Shown here one piece after another: positions 17,785-27,402 of a DNA stretch of 38,935 bases (position 1 is the first letter of the stretch; each line of letters opens with the position of its first letter). The position numbers and the translations under genes were made by a program. The DNA comes from an uncultured Halieaceae bacterium (lineage in GTDB: Bacteria; Pseudomonadota; Gammaproteobacteria; Pseudomonadales; Halieaceae), in the NCBI GenBank assembly GCA_913052635.1, contig CAJXDE010000009.1, forward strand, positions 1-38,935. Reading direction: 5' to 3'. The notes beneath the pieces were generated by a model, which ran no database searches, had not been told where the DNA came from, and saw only the letters and a list, made by a program, of their open reading frames with translations.

Positions 17785-19232
17785 GTTGGGAGACGGTGAT
17801 GGGTCTCGAGGTGCATTTGCAACTCGCGACGCAATCGAAAATTTTTTCGGGTTCGGCGACGACATTTGGTGCAGCGCCGAATGAGCAGGCAGATGCGGTA
17901 GATCTGGGCATGCCCGGCATGCTGCCTGTGTTGAACGAGGAGGCTGTCCGCTACGCAGTCAAGTTTGGTTTGGGCATCGGCGCCCGTATTGGAGAACGCT
18001 CCGTCTTCGATCGCAAAAATTATTTTTACCCGGATCTGCCCAAGGGATACCAGGTCAGTCAGTTTTTTGCGCCCATCGTCTGCGAGGGTGTTTTCGAGGT
18101 GCCATTGGAAGACGGGACGCTTTTCCCGATTCGCATCACGCGCGCGCATTTAGAGGAAGATGCTGGCAAATCTGTCCACGATGCCTTCAGCCAGGAAACA
18201 GGGATCGATCTCAACCGCGCCGGCACGCCACTTCTCGAGATCGTGACCGAGCCCGACTTCCGCTCGGCGGAACAGGCGGTGGCGTACCTCAAGGCGCTCC
18301 ACTCGCTGGTGACGTATTTGGGGATCTCTGACGGCAACATGGCAGAGGGCTCTATGCGCTGCGATATCAACATCTCGCTGCGTGAAAAAGGGGCCGATGC
18401 CCTGGGCACACGCACCGAAATTAAGAACGTGAATTCTTTCCGCTTCGTCGAGCGGGCGATTCACAGTGAATACGAGAGACAGGCAGACATTCTCGAGAGC
18501 GGCGGTTCGATCACGCAAGAAACGCGGCTTTACGACGCTGAACAAAATGTCACGCGCTCGATGCGCTCAAAAGAAGTGGCCAATGACTATCGGTATTTCC
18601 CTGAGCCCGATTTGCTGCCGATCGTCATCGACGCAGAGTACATCGAGGCAGTCAGAGCCACGCTACCCGAGTTGCCCGGTGCCAAAAGAGCGCGCTTCAT
18701 CGCGGATTATGGGCTCAATGATTACGACGCTGCACTGCTCGTTCCCAATCATGCGCTGGCGGATTATTTCGAGTCCGTCGTCACAGCCGGAGGCGCTGCG
18801 AAACCGGCCGCGAATTGGATTCTGGGCGACTTGGCAGCGGCCCTTAATCGCAACGAGACAGACATCACTGACAGTCTGATATCAGCGGCGCAGTTAGCGG
18901 GCCTGATCGTGCGTATTGAGGATGGCACGCTGTCCAGCAAACTGGCAAAGCAGGTATTCGACGGGCTGTGGGCGGGCGAGGGTGACGCCGATCAGATCAT
19001 TGAAGCGCGGGGACTCAAGCAAGTCAGCGACTCGGGCGCCCTGGAATCGATGGTGGACGCAGTCATTGCCGAAAACCCGGATCAAGTCGCCCAGTATCTG
19101 GCAGCCGACGAAGCCAAACAGAAGAAGTTGAGCGGTTTCTTTGTCGGCCAGATCATGAAGGCGTCCAAAGGGCAGGCCAATCCCCAGATGGTCAATGAGT
19201 TATTGCTCAAGAAGCTGAACGATCAGTCTTGA
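17781..19232 (+). CDS. gatB: Asp-tRNA(Asn)/Glu-tRNA(Gln) amidotransferase subunit B
   Basis: Kinase-like subunit that activates the tRNA-bound Asp or Glu and contacts the tRNA through its C-terminal YqeY domain. The 483-residue protein begins [23 protein letters not shown]. It contains [18 protein letters not shown], the acidic [11 protein letters not shown] motif and [15 protein letters not shown], and ends with a GatB/YqeY tail, [25 protein letters not shown]. The start overlaps gatA by 4 bp. Its last 10 bases overlap the end of smrA on the other strand. Confidence 0.97.
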   Translation: MSWETVMGLEVHLQLATQSKIFSGSATTFGAAPNEQADAVDLGMPGMLPVLNEEAVRYAVKFGLGIGARIGERSVFDRKNYFYPDLPKGYQVSQFFAPIVCEGVFEVPLEDGTLFPIRITRAHLEEDAGKSVHDAFSQETGIDLNRAGTPLLEIVTEPDFRSAEQAVAYLKALHSLVTYLGISDGNMAEGSMRCDINISLREKGADALGTRTEIKNVNSFRFVERAIHSEYERQADILESGGSITQETRLYDAEQNVTRSMRSKEVANDYRYFPEPDLLPIVIDAEYIEAVRATLPELPGAKRARFIADYGLNDYDAALLVPNHALADYFESVVTAGGAAKPAANWILGDLAAALNRNETDITDSLISAAQLAGLIVRIEDGTLSSKLAKQVFDGLWAGEGDADQIIEARGLKQVSDSGALESMVDAVIAENPDQVAQYLAADEAKQKKLSGFFVGQIMKASKGQANPQMVNELLLKKLNDQS

Positions 19233-19861
19233 ACCCGACCCTTTAAATATTTCAGCCGATTTTCCCGCTTCTGCTCGGCGCTTTTACGCAGCAACACATA
19301 GATTGCGCCGGTGCCGCCATGCGCTGGCTGTGCCGAGTGAAAAGCCTGAACCGCTTCCAATTCTCGCAGCCAATGATTGAGGTAGCCTTTCAGGACCGCT
19401 TTCCGCTCGCCCTGGTTTTTCGATTGCCCCTTGCCATGAACAATCAGCAATGTTCGCAAGCCCAGCTCTGTCGCCTCACGAATAAAGGAAAACACCTCAT
19501 CTCGCGCCTGCTGCACCAACATGCGATGCAGGTCCAAACGCGCGTCGATCTGGTACTGACCCAATCGTAGCTTGCGATACACCCCGTGCTGAATCCCCGG
19601 CCGCTTGAATTCCAGTACTTGCCAAGCATCGAGCGGCATCACGCCATCATCAACGAGTGGATTCATAACTTGCTCTTCACCCACTGCAGCCTGCTGTCGG
19701 CCTTTCTGTTGGTCTTCAGAGAGACGGTCCTTGACCAAGCGGACGCGCGCCTCTCGGCCCAAGGGCTTAACCCCGGACATTTCCTCGGCAAAAAGATCCT
19801 CGTCGCTCACCCGTAGTTGCACTCTGATCTGCGGTTTGGACAGTATAATCGTCGCATTCAT
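19223..19861 (-). CDS. smrA: Smr-domain protein, SmrA-like endonuclease
   Basis: Cytoplasmic protein with a C-terminal Smr domain, a fold with nicking or RNA-cleaving activity in characterised members. The Smr domain runs from about residue 105 to 195, with LDLHRM, the LLIVHGKG motif, the [27 protein letters not shown] segment and a basic tail. The N-terminal part ([14 protein letters not shown]) matches the SmrA/YdaL type. The ATG at 19861 is the longest option. An internal GTG at 19810 would give [11 protein letters not shown], closer to the usual family N-terminus, and would leave room for a promoter. The exact physiological role is unknown. It is convergent with gatB and divergent from cysZ, with a 14-bp gap. 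Confidence 0.85.
   Translation of the reverse strand: MNATIILSKPQIRVQLRVSDEDLFAEEMSGVKPLGREARVRLVKDRLSEDQQKGRQQAAVGEEQVMNPLVDDGVMPLDAWQVLEFKRPGIQHGVYRKLRLGQYQIDARLDLHRMLVQQARDEVFSFIREATELGLRTLLIVHGKGQSKNQGERKAVLKGYLNHWLRELEAVQAFHSAQPAHGGTGAIYVLLRKSAEQKRENRLKYLKGRVQD
19842..19849. promoter_or_regulatory. Overlapping divergent -10 elements for cysZ and smrA
   Basis: AGTATAAT contains a perfect TATAAT on the plus strand (19844-19849), placed to start transcription about 20 bp before the cysZ ATG. Read on the minus strand, the same bases give ATTATACT, with TATACT at 19847-19842. No good -35 was found for either direction. If it is used for smrA, the smrA start would have to be the internal GTG at 19822 or 19810. 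Confidence 0.4.
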
Positions 19862-19875
19862 CGCCGGGGGACCTC

Positions 19876-20613
19876 ATGAACGGCAATTTCGTGACGGGCG
19901 CGGGATATTTCCTGCGCGGCCTGGCCATGACCTTTCAACCGGACCTGCGTCGCTTCGTAGTGATACCGCTAATTGCCAATGTGGTGCTGTTCAGCCTGAT
20001 GGGTTGGCTGCTTTACGAGGTCATTACAGACTTTTACGACGCCGCGATGCTCACTGTGCCGGAGTGGCTGCAATTTCTGTCCTGGATCATCACGCCGTTG
20101 CTGTGGTTAGTTGGAGGGCTGATGACGGGCTATGTCTCGACCCTGCTGGTACTGATGCTGACCTCACCCTTTCACGCCTTGCTGGCGGAGAAGGTCGAAG
20201 AATCAATTACGGGAGAGCCCGTGCCGGCATTGGAGGGTATCGCCACGGCGCTCCTCGAAGTCCCGCGAGCCCTGTTTCGGGAGATCAGGAAGCTTCTCTA
20301 CTACGTCCCGATGGCACTGGCGGTGCTGATACTGACCATCATTCCGGTGTTCAACGCTTTCGCCCCGCTGGGCTGGTTTTTGCTGGGGGCTTGGATGATG
20401 AGTCTGCAATTTGTCGACTATCCAATGGATAACCACAGATTGACGTTTCGGGAAGTGCGCGACGCGTGCGCAGAGCGAAGATTATCGACGATTGGCTTTG
20501 GCGGCACGGTAGCCTTTTTCACCGGCATCCCGCTCTTGAACCTGGTCGTGATTCCTGCGGCGGTGATTGGCGCAACGCTACTCTGGTGCGAAGAGCTGAG
20601 ATCCCAACATTAG
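19876..20613 (+). CDS. cysZ: Sulfate transporter CysZ (EI24 family)
   Basis: Inner-membrane protein for high-affinity sulfate/sulfite uptake feeding cysteine synthesis. The 245-residue protein starts GAGYFLRGLAMTFQPDLRRFVVIPLIANVVLF, the typical CysZ opening with a semi-amphipathic helix followed by a membrane segment. Further membrane regions lie at about 65-100, 145-175 and 205-235. The motif FVDYPMDNHRLTFREVRD near residue 180 is diagnostic. GGGGGA precedes the ATG. No sulfur-assimilation genes are next to it, so the symbol rests on protein features. The stop overlaps the rhlB-like gene by 4 bp tail to tail. Confidence 0.9.
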   Translation: MNGNFVTGAGYFLRGLAMTFQPDLRRFVVIPLIANVVLFSLMGWLLYEVITDFYDAAMLTVPEWLQFLSWIITPLLWLVGGLMTGYVSTLLVLMLTSPFHALLAEKVEESITGEPVPALEGIATALLEVPRALFREIRKLLYYVPMALAVLILTIIPVFNAFAPLGWFLLGAWMMSLQFVDYPMDNHRLTFREVRDACAERRLSTIGFGGTVAFFTGIPLLNLVVIPAAVIGATLLWCEELRSQH

Positions 20614-21854
20614 GCGTTTTCGCCGGGAGCCGGCGGCGCCACACAAGCCAGAGAGTGACCGAGTAAGGCCTCTATGTCGGGCAACAGAAAGGCATCATCT
20701 TCGCTGGCGAAGCTGATCGATACACCCGTGGCCCCCGCACGGCCAGTACGACCAATGCGGTGGACGTAATCCTCCGGGTCCTCTGGCAGGTTGTAGTTCA
20801 CTACGTGGGAGATGCCTTCGACGTGGATCCCGCGCCCCGCAACATCCGTGGCGACCATGACTTTCGAGCGCCCTGATTTGAAGTTCTCGAGCGTTTTGGT
20901 GCGTTTAGCCTGAGTGATTTCCCCGGAGAGCATGCCGCATTGGACACCTTCCTTGCGCAGCTTCTCATAGAGCCTTCTCACCTGATCGCGCCGGTTGGCA
21001 AAAATAATAACGCTCTCCACGGCAGGATCATTGAGCAGATCCATGAGTACGGTGAATCGCTCCCGGCTGGAAACCAAATAGACCTTTTGATCTACCGATG
21101 CCGTCGCCACCCGCTCGGGCTCAATCTCAACGGTGATGGGCTCGAAGGTCCACTGCCTTGCCAGATTCATGATGTCCTGAGTAAAGGTGGCCGAAAAAAG
21201 CAGGGTTTGTCGATCTTCCTTACGGGGCGTGGCGCGCACAATGCGCTTCACCTGCGGAATAAACCCCATATCCAACATACGATCCGCTTCGTCCAGCACA
21301 AGCGTTTCCACCCGGTCTAATGCCAGGTCACGCCGTTCCATAAAGTCGATCAGGCGGCCGGGTGTCGCAACTATGAGATCAACGGGTGCGTGGTTCACCT
21401 TGTTCAACTGCTTTTGGTAATCCGCACCGCCAATGAGGGTGACCGTTTTCAAACCGGTAAAACGCCCAAGTTCGGCTGCATCGGCGGCGATTTGCATGAC
21501 CAGTTCACGAGTCGGCGCAATGATCACCGCGCGCGGCTCACCCAGGTACCGCTCCCCGTCAATGGGATGGTTTAGCAGATCGTTAAAGATTGTAATCAGG
21601 AAGGCAGCGGTTTTACCGGTGCCCGTCTGTGCCTTACCGATGGCATCATTACCCGCAAGGGTATGAGGCAGGATGCGACCCTGAATGGGTGAACAAAACT
21701 CAAAACCTAGCGCATCTATGCCCCGTTGCACAGAGGCGTCGAGATCCAGCGTCTCAAATTTTACTTGTTCACTGGGCGCGGGAGCAGCGGACTCAAGCGG
21801 TTCTCTCTGCGCGGCGGCGTTTTCTTGCACGCTTTCTTGCACGCTTTCTTGCAC
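20610..21854 (-). CDS. rhlB: DEAD-box ATP-dependent RNA helicase, RhlB-like
   Basis: RNA unwinding protein. RhlB works with the RNase E degradosome in mRNA decay. All core motifs are visible: Q-motif region FEFCSPIQ, motif I AQTGTGKT, Ia PTRELVMQIA, Ib TPGRLID, II DEAD, III SAT, IV IIFANRR, V ATDVAGRGIH and VI HRIGRTGRAG. The tail EDDAFLLPDIEALLGHSLACV resembles RhlB. The 414-residue ORF has a non-conserved N-terminal extension of about 30 residues, encoded by a 12-bp repeat and starting at GTG. Two further in-frame GTGs at 21842 and 21830 are equally possible starts. Confidence 0.88.
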   Translation of the reverse strand: MQESVQESVQENAAAQREPLESAAPAPSEQVKFETLDLDASVQRGIDALGFEFCSPIQGRILPHTLAGNDAIGKAQTGTGKTAAFLITIFNDLLNHPIDGERYLGEPRAVIIAPTRELVMQIAADAAELGRFTGLKTVTLIGGADYQKQLNKVNHAPVDLIVATPGRLIDFMERRDLALDRVETLVLDEADRMLDMGFIPQVKRIVRATPRKEDRQTLLFSATFTQDIMNLARQWTFEPITVEIEPERVATASVDQKVYLVSSRERFTVLMDLLNDPAVESVIIFANRRDQVRRLYEKLRKEGVQCGMLSGEITQAKRTKTLENFKSGRSKVMVATDVAGRGIHVEGISHVVNYNLPEDPEDYVHRIGRTGRAGATGVSISFASEDDAFLLPDIEALLGHSLACVAPPAPGENA

Positions 21855-21856
21855 GA
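21821..21856. repeat. Three 12-bp tandem repeats at the 5' end of the helicase gene
   Basis: TTTCTTGCACGC occurs twice in tandem (21821-21832 and 21833-21844), followed by TTTCTTGCACGA (21845-21856). On the coding (minus) strand each copy carries GTGCAAGAA, so the repeat encodes V/M-Q-E-S/N and presents three in-frame GTG start candidates 12 bp apart. Copy-number change would keep the frame and alter only the N-terminal extension or the start used. Confidence 0.85.
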
Positions 21857-21948
21857 CGGTAGCCGAAAAAAATGAGCGCGAAGTCTAGCACAGAGAACGG
21901 GTTAGAATGCGCGTGCTTTTGGACTCGGCAACGCCCTAACTATCGACC

Positions 21949-23319
21949 ATGAACAACGCTGATTCATCCCGGTTCGCTTCGCAGATGCTGGCAGAGCTGC
22001 GCCCACTGTGGCGAATTGCTTGGCCGCTACTGATTGCGCAGACCGCCCAAATTGGCACCGGAGTCGTCGACACATTGATGGCGGGCAATTACGGCGATAT
22101 CGACCTGGCCGCCATCGCGGTGGGCTTCAATATCTGGCTGCCGCTCTACCTGATTATACTGGGTACGCTGTTCGCCTGCTCGGCCATCGTGGCGCAGGAT
22201 TTTGGCGCAGGGCGCACAGAGCGGGTTCGCAGTTTTCTTCCGCAGGGCCTTTGGGTGGCGGTGGCGCTCAGCGCGGTGATGACCCCGCTTTGCCTGAATA
22301 GTGATATTGCGATCGCATTACTGGGGCTCCCCGCGGAGACGGCGGCCAAAACCAGCGCCTATGTGAGTCGCGTGGGCCTTGGCTTCCCCGCCCTCGGCAT
22401 CTTTATGGCGCTTCGTTACCACACCCAGGGCTTGGGCATCACCGCGCCCTTTGCATTTGCGAGCGTGGTGGGCTTCATCGCCAACGTGCCGCTGAACTAC
22501 ATGCTGATATTCGGCGCATGGGGCGCGCCCGAGCTTGGCGCAGAAGGCTGCGGCCTCGCCACCGCGGCATCCATGTGGATCAGCACGCTCATCATTTTGC
22601 TGTATGTCCTTACGGCGCGCTCCCTGCAGCCATACCTACCGAACCGTTGGTTCGAGGGGCCTGATTGGGGCCGTATCAGTGAAATTCTTGTCGTGGGCTT
22701 CCCAGTTGGGCTGACCTTCTTCTTGGAGACGGGTGTCTTTTCCGCCATCACGCTACTGATCGCGACACTCGGCGACGCCGCGGTTGCCGCGCATCAAATC
22801 GCAATCAATGTGTGGGACGTTTTCTACATTCCCATGATCAGCGTTGGCAGTGCCATGGCAACTCGCATGGGCCATGCTATCGGCGCGCGGAACGCTCATG
22901 GGGTGCGCATGGCGCTTCGGGTCGGTGCCGCCCTCTCCACGCTGATTGGCCTGCTGGCTATGTCGCTGTTGTTACTATTTCCGGATGCCATTATCGGGGC
23001 GTATACCCAGTCCCAGGACATTCGGGATCTTGCGCTCAGGCTACTGCGACTGGCAGCGCTATTCATCATGATCGACGTCGTTCAGATTGTCGGTTCATTT
23101 GTACTGCGCGCTTATAAGGAGACCCGCTTTCCGTTCATCGTCGTCACGCTCTCTTACTGGGCCCTGGCGCTGCCGCTGGGTTATCTGCTGGCCATCCACT
23201 GGGGAGGTGGCTCGCCCGACGGCACAGTAGAATTCTGGTATACCACCATTCTGGGTATTGCGGTTGCAGCTGCGCTGATTACCTGGCGCGTCAGGCGGAT
23301 TCTGAGCACGCTGGAGTGA
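21949..23319 (+). CDS. norM: MATE-family multidrug/cation antiporter, NorM-like
   Basis: Inner-membrane exporter driven by a Na+ or H+ gradient. The 456-residue protein has about twelve membrane segments in two MatE halves (roughly residues 18-180 and 245-405). The first half opens with WRIAWPLLIAQTAQIGTGVVDTLMAGNYGDIDLAAIAVG, the classic MATE start, and the second half with VGFPVGLTFFLETGVFSAITLLIATLGDAAVAAHQIAINV. Length and these blocks match the NorM branch. Substrate cannot be predicted. The ribosome-binding site is weak. The gene ends 7 bp before the convergent moeB. Confidence 0.92.
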   Translation: MNNADSSRFASQMLAELRPLWRIAWPLLIAQTAQIGTGVVDTLMAGNYGDIDLAAIAVGFNIWLPLYLIILGTLFACSAIVAQDFGAGRTERVRSFLPQGLWVAVALSAVMTPLCLNSDIAIALLGLPAETAAKTSAYVSRVGLGFPALGIFMALRYHTQGLGITAPFAFASVVGFIANVPLNYMLIFGAWGAPELGAEGCGLATAASMWISTLIILLYVLTARSLQPYLPNRWFEGPDWGRISEILVVGFPVGLTFFLETGVFSAITLLIATLGDAAVAAHQIAINVWDVFYIPMISVGSAMATRMGHAIGARNAHGVRMALRVGAALSTLIGLLAMSLLLLFPDAIIGAYTQSQDIRDLALRLLRLAALFIMIDVVQIVGSFVLRAYKETRFPFIVVTLSYWALALPLGYLLAIHWGGGSPDGTVEFWYTTILGIAVAAALITWRVRRILSTLE

Positions 23320-23326
23320 TGGATCG

Positions 23327-24085
23327 CTATGTATGCGGCGCCTGACACAGCTCGCAGTCTTTGCAGACAGCGAGCCCTAGTTGACGGGTCTCTCCCGTCC
23401 AGGCGTCCAACATATGCAAGTAACCAGACGGGAGCGCCGCGCCCACTAGATACCGGATCACCAACAGAGTCTGATGCAACGCCACCAGACCGACCACTGG
23501 TCCAAGGATGCCGAGCTCCGCGCAACCCCGGTTTTCCGAGGAATCAGGCTCTCTCATCAGACAGTGGTAGCAGCCCTCGCGGCGCGTCTCATCAAATGCT
23601 GCCCACTGACCCGATGTCCCCACCGCTGCACCCATAACCCAGGGCAGCCTGGCGGCATATGTTGCCCGGTCTATGTCCTGTCGCGCTTGCAGGGAATCAG
23701 TGGCATCCAACACGATATCGACCCCCTCAAGGAGCGCCGGGCCAGTATCACCGCTAAATCGCGCGCAGTGGGCATCAACCACAATTTCTCCGTTGGCATC
23801 CCTCAGCCGTCGCGCGAGCACCTCCACCTTTAATTGCCCAAGGTCGTCCTCGGTGTACGCCAACTGGCGCGGCAGATTACTCAGCGCTATTCGGTCATCA
23901 TCCGCAAGGCGAATAGATCCGACTCCGGCGCCTGCAAGATACTGGGCTGCGGGGGTGCCTAGTCCACCAGCACCAATAATCAGCACGCGACTCTGTTTCA
24001 GCCTCGCCTGCCCCTCCAGATCGACCTCTGGCAGGATCAACTGACGTGCATACCGCGCCAGCTCATTGTCGCTCAATGCAGCCAT
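23327..24085 (-). CDS. moeB: MoeB/ThiF/HesA-family adenylyltransferase, MoeB-like
   Basis: Adenylates the C-terminus of a small sulfur-carrier protein, in MoeB the MoaD subunit of molybdopterin synthase. The 252-residue product (252 against 249 in E. coli) has the nucleotide-binding GAGGLGTPAAQYLAGAGVG, the RQLAYTEDDLGQLKVE segment, the DATDS motif and zinc-binding cysteine pairs CYHC and CKDC. The ORF track begins at 24163, but the ATG at 24085, preceded by GGGGGGA, fits the family start [26 protein letters not shown]. It overlaps prmC by 13 bp. A molybdopterin enzyme lies elsewhere in the window, so a MoeB role is plausible, though ThiF function is not excluded. Confidence 0.88.
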   Translation of the reverse strand: MAALSDNELARYARQLILPEVDLEGQARLKQSRVLIIGAGGLGTPAAQYLAGAGVGSIRLADDDRIALSNLPRQLAYTEDDLGQLKVEVLARRLRDANGEIVVDAHCARFSGDTGPALLEGVDIVLDATDSLQARQDIDRATYAARLPWVMGAAVGTSGQWAAFDETRREGCYHCLMREPDSSENRGCAELGILGPVVGLVALHQTLLVIRYLVGAALPSGYLHMLDAWTGETRQLGLAVCKDCELCQAPHT

Positions 24086-24882
24086 TGTCCCCCCGTCATG
24101 CGCGGCTGGCCGGACCAATCCCGTCGGGAGCTGATGTGCTGAAAACCTCGATACTGCATACACGCCGTGACGGCATCGGCCTGATCAAAGCCATGTTCGA
24201 ATAACAGCCACCCGCCAGAGACCAAATATTCTGGGGCGTGTTCAACAATATGCTCGATCGATTCTAGACCCGTCTGACCGCCAATCAACGCGCTATCCGG
24301 CTCAGCGGGCAGATCACCCTGTTTAAGGTGCGCATCCGATGCGCTGATATAGGGTGGGTTGGAAACCACCAGATCCCACTGGGCGCCACCCAGTTGCTCA
24401 AACCACTGACTTTTAAGCCACTCCACCTGCACGCCCAGTGAACGCGCATTGCCCACGGCACAGGCCAGCGCCTCCGCGCTGCAATCGATCGCCGTTAACA
24501 TCGCATCAGGTCGCTCGGACTTGCAGGCCAGCGCAATCGCGCCGCTGCCGGTCCCCAAGTCGAGTACACGCCTCGCGCCCGCATCAATACGCTCGATCGC
24601 CCACTCGACCAAATGCTCTGTCTCCCGCCGCGGAATCAACACGTGACAATTCACGCCTAGCCGCAGTGACCGAAAATCTCGATACCCCAGCACGTACGCC
24701 AAAGGCTCACCGTTCTGACGCGCCTCGGCATGATCAATAAAAAGTGCCAGCGCCGGCTCTGCCACTGAATCCTCGCCATGGGCGAATAGCCAGGCGCGCT
24801 CTACTTCGAGTATGTCGGCAAGCAGTATTTCAGCCTCGAATCGATCGATGCGCGCCTGCTGGATCAGCTCACGAACCGTCAT
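24073..24882 (-). CDS. prmC: Release factor glutamine methyltransferase PrmC (HemK)
   Basis: Methylates the glutamine of the GGQ motif in release factors RF1 and RF2 using S-adenosylmethionine. The 269-residue protein has the N-terminal helical domain, [33 protein letters not shown], the SAM-binding [13 protein letters not shown] and the catalytic motif VVSNPPYIS. Length matches the family. It overlaps the stop of prfA, which encodes its substrate, by 4 bp (ATGA), the standard gene pair. Confidence 0.96.
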   Translation of the reverse strand: MTVRELIQQARIDRFEAEILLADILEVERAWLFAHGEDSVAEPALALFIDHAEARQNGEPLAYVLGYRDFRSLRLGVNCHVLIPRRETEHLVEWAIERIDAGARRVLDLGTGSGAIALACKSERPDAMLTAIDCSAEALACAVGNARSLGVQVEWLKSQWFEQLGGAQWDLVVSNPPYISASDAHLKQGDLPAEPDSALIGGQTGLESIEHIVEHAPEYLVSGGWLLFEHGFDQADAVTACMQYRGFQHISSRRDWSGQPRMTGGQWLH

Positions 24883-25964
24883 TCCTCTGCCATCGCAGCC
24901 AACAGATCGGCTTGGTGCTCTTGCCGGAGCGGCAGAATGAGCGGATCCAAGTCACCGCTGACCACCTCATCTAATTTGTAGAGTGTGAGATTGATTCGGT
25001 GATCCGTAATCCGGCCCTGCGGAAAATTGTAAGTGCGGATCCGCTCCGAGCGATCTCCTGAACCCACCAATGAGCGCCGCTCGGAAGCCTGTGAAGCGCG
25101 CTTACTCTCCTGCTCTGCCGAGAGCAGTTTTGCCTGTAGCAGAGACATCGCTCTGGCGCGATTTTTATGCTGTGAGCGCTCATCCTGACACTCGACGACA
25201 ATGCCCGTCGGCAGATGAGTCAGGCGCACCGCCGAATCTGTGGTGTTTACGTGCTGGCCACCGGCCCCGGACGACCTGAAGGTATCGACGCGGAGATCCT
25301 CTTTGCGGATATCGATGCTATCGACCTCTTCCAGCTCAGGCAGCACTGCCACCGTGCAGGCTGAAGTGTGAATCCGGCCTTGAGATTCGGTTTCGGGAAC
25401 GCGTTGCACCCGGTGAGCGCCCGATTCGAATTTTAGGTGACTGTAGACATCCTGTCCGGCCACTCTGCTGATCAATTCCTTGTAACCGCCGTGCTCACCA
25501 GACCGCTCTGACAGGATTTCCACCGACCAACCCTTCTGTTCGGCATAACGGTGATACATCCTGAACAGATCTCCGGAAAAGATCGCCGCCTCATCGCCAC
25601 CGGTGCCCGCTCGGATCTCAAGGAAAACGTTACTACCGTCATTAGGGTCCCTCGGCAACAGCAACACTTGGAGTGCCGACTCAATCGCCTCTAAGGCGGC
25701 TGAAGCCTCTCCGACCTCCTCGGTGGCGAGGGCTTTGATTTCGAGATCCGAGTCCTCAAGCAGTTGTCTAGCGCCCTTCAGTTCGACCTGTAGTTGCTGC
25801 CACCGCTGATACTGCGCCACCACGTCATTTAAGTGAGCAAACTCAACCGAGAGATGGCGAAATCGATTCTGATCGTTGATCACATCGGCATCACCCAGCA
25901 GGGCCTCAACCTCCTGATGGCGGTCAGCCAGTGTCTCAAGCTTAGTCAGTAGAGATGCTTTCAC
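24879..25964 (-). CDS. prfA: Peptide chain release factor 1
   Basis: Recognises UAA and UAG stop codons and triggers peptide release. The 361-residue protein contains the catalytic loop [16 protein letters not shown] near residue 235. The codon-reading tripeptide is in [15 protein letters not shown], where PET fits the RF1 P-x-T pattern rather than the RF2 SPF. The segment [32 protein letters not shown] is also typical of RF1. It lies between hemA (21-bp gap) and prmC (4-bp overlap), the conserved hemA-prfA-prmC order. Confidence 0.97.
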   Translation of the reverse strand: MKASLLTKLETLADRHQEVEALLGDADVINDQNRFRHLSVEFAHLNDVVAQYQRWQQLQVELKGARQLLEDSDLEIKALATEEVGEASAALEAIESALQVLLLPRDPNDGSNVFLEIRAGTGGDEAAIFSGDLFRMYHRYAEQKGWSVEILSERSGEHGGYKELISRVAGQDVYSHLKFESGAHRVQRVPETESQGRIHTSACTVAVLPELEEVDSIDIRKEDLRVDTFRSSGAGGQHVNTTDSAVRLTHLPTGIVVECQDERSQHKNRARAMSLLQAKLLSAEQESKRASQASERRSLVGSGDRSERIRTYNFPQGRITDHRINLTLYKLDEVVSGDLDPLILPLRQEHQADLLAAMAEE

Positions 25965-25985
25965 TGCGAGGATACCGGGGCAGTT

Positions 25986-27296
25986 TTATTGGAGGGTCGC
26001 GCCCTCGTCCCGCTCTTCATCGAAGTCTGTGAGCCCCAACATGGCGGCCATTTTAGAAACATCGCGCTTACCGCCTTCCTTCGCGAGTTGACGAAGGCCC
26101 GCGGTAGGGGCGTGAATCAATTTGTTGGTCAAATCCCTCGCAAGGCGTCCCAGCACCTCCTCCGGGTCAGCGCCTTTTTCCAGCATTTTGAGCGCTTTAT
26201 CGAGCTCGGCTTGCTGCAGGGCCAGCGCGGAGTCGCGGTAGGTTTTCACCACATCGGCTGATTGCCGTTCAAGTAGCCCGTCTTTCAGCGCCTCGATGCC
26301 CGAGGCGACAATTTCATCAGCCTTGCTCGCCTCTGACGCACGCAGACGCAAGTTTTCCTCGATGACCTCACGCATGTCATCAACGGTGTAGAGATAGATA
26401 TCGGGAATTTCAGCCACCTGCGGCTCAATATCCCGCGGCACCGCCAAATCGATCATGAGCATGGGCCGCCACCGCCGGGCTTTGACCGCCTCTTCTGCCG
26501 CACCTTTACCCAGAATGGGCAACTGGCTACCCGTCGAACTGATGACAATGTCGGCGTCGGGCAACCGCTGTGTGACATCAGCCAGAAGAATCGCTTCTGC
26601 ATCAAACTGCGCGGCCAACTGCTCAGCGCGCTCCAGTGTCCGGTTGGCAATGATCAACTTGGAAACACCTGCGTCCCGTAAATGTCGGGCCACTAGCTCG
26701 ATAGTTTCGCCAGCACCCAAAAGGAGTGCGGTGCTGCGTTCCATATCACTAAAGATCTGGCGCGCCAGATCAACCGCCGCATAGGCCACCGAGACCGGGT
26801 TTTCACCAATAGCGGTATCCGTGCGCACCTTTTTCGCGATCCGGAAGGCTTCCGGGAAAATCAGGTTGAGGTGAAAGCCGACCGCTCCCGCCTCCTGCGC
26901 CACGGCAAAGGCGGACTTCATCTGCCCGAAGATCTGCGGTTCACCGAGCACCATGGAGTTCAGACCGGCGGCCACTCTGACCAAGTGCGAGGCTGCCGCC
27001 ACCCCGTAATTACGATAAACAGAAGGAGATAACTGATTGATGTCCAGTCCATGGTGGGCGGCAAGCCACTGCGCCACCTCATCGCTGGCGCTAACGCCGT
27101 CCACATTGTCGGGCAATACGCCGTAGAGCTCCGTCCGGTTACAGGTGGACAGGATCACCGACTCGCTGAGCTGGGTATCGCGAATCAGGGCACTCAGCGA
27201 CTCGTGCACTTTTTCCGGGGCAAAAGCAATGCGCTCGCGCAGCTCTACGGAGGCCGAGTCATGATTTACGCCAACTACTACCAGCTTTTTCAACAT
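25986..27296 (-). CDS. hemA: Glutamyl-tRNA reductase HemA
   Basis: Reduces glutamyl-tRNA(Glu) to glutamate-1-semialdehyde, the first committed step of tetrapyrrole synthesis by the C5 pathway. The catalytic cysteine sits in STCNRTELYG (about residue 52), and the NADPH-binding domain has LLLGAGETIELVARHL. The ORF track starts at 27320, but the ATG at 27296 gives MLKKLVVVGVNHDSASVELRERIAF, which matches the family start. A likely -10 element at 27341-27336 would leave almost no leader for the upstream ATG. The 436-residue length is slightly longer than in E. coli because of a charged C-terminal tail. It is divergent from the TPR gene. Confidence 0.95.
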   Translation of the reverse strand: MLKKLVVVGVNHDSASVELRERIAFAPEKVHESLSALIRDTQLSESVILSTCNRTELYGVLPDNVDGVSASDEVAQWLAAHHGLDINQLSPSVYRNYGVAAASHLVRVAAGLNSMVLGEPQIFGQMKSAFAVAQEAGAVGFHLNLIFPEAFRIAKKVRTDTAIGENPVSVAYAAVDLARQIFSDMERSTALLLGAGETIELVARHLRDAGVSKLIIANRTLERAEQLAAQFDAEAILLADVTQRLPDADIVISSTGSQLPILGKGAAEEAVKARRWRPMLMIDLAVPRDIEPQVAEIPDIYLYTVDDMREVIEENLRLRASEASKADEIVASGIEALKDGLLERQSADVVKTYRDSALALQQAELDKALKMLEKGADPEEVLGRLARDLTNKLIHAPTAGLRQLAKEGGKRDVSKMAAMLGLTDFDEERDEGATLQ

Positions 27297-27335
27297 GGCT
27301 TTGGTCAAGACCCTCGCCATTCATCCCAGCTTGCT

Positions 27336-27341
27336 ATCATA
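27336..27341 (-). promoter_or_regulatory. Candidate -10 element for hemA
   Basis: On the minus strand TATGAT lies within GCTATGATAGC and would start transcription near 27329. No clear -35 is seen. The position favours the hemA start at 27296 over 27320. The flanking GCTAT/ATAGC symmetry could also mark an operator. Confidence 0.3.
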
Positions 27342-27402
27342 GCATTTACTGCTCACTAACACGCCGCAGGGGCTCAGCGCCTTTGTGGCACTATGACGGC
27401 CC

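Noticed and set aside
19605-20432. 275-residue plus-strand ORF spanning smrA and cysZ
   Set aside because: It crosses two well-supported genes in other frames and shows no family motif or ribosome-binding site.
27320-27320. Upstream ATG as the hemA start
   Set aside because: The extra eight residues are not family-like, and the likely -10 element would leave almost no leader. The ATG at 27296 fits better.
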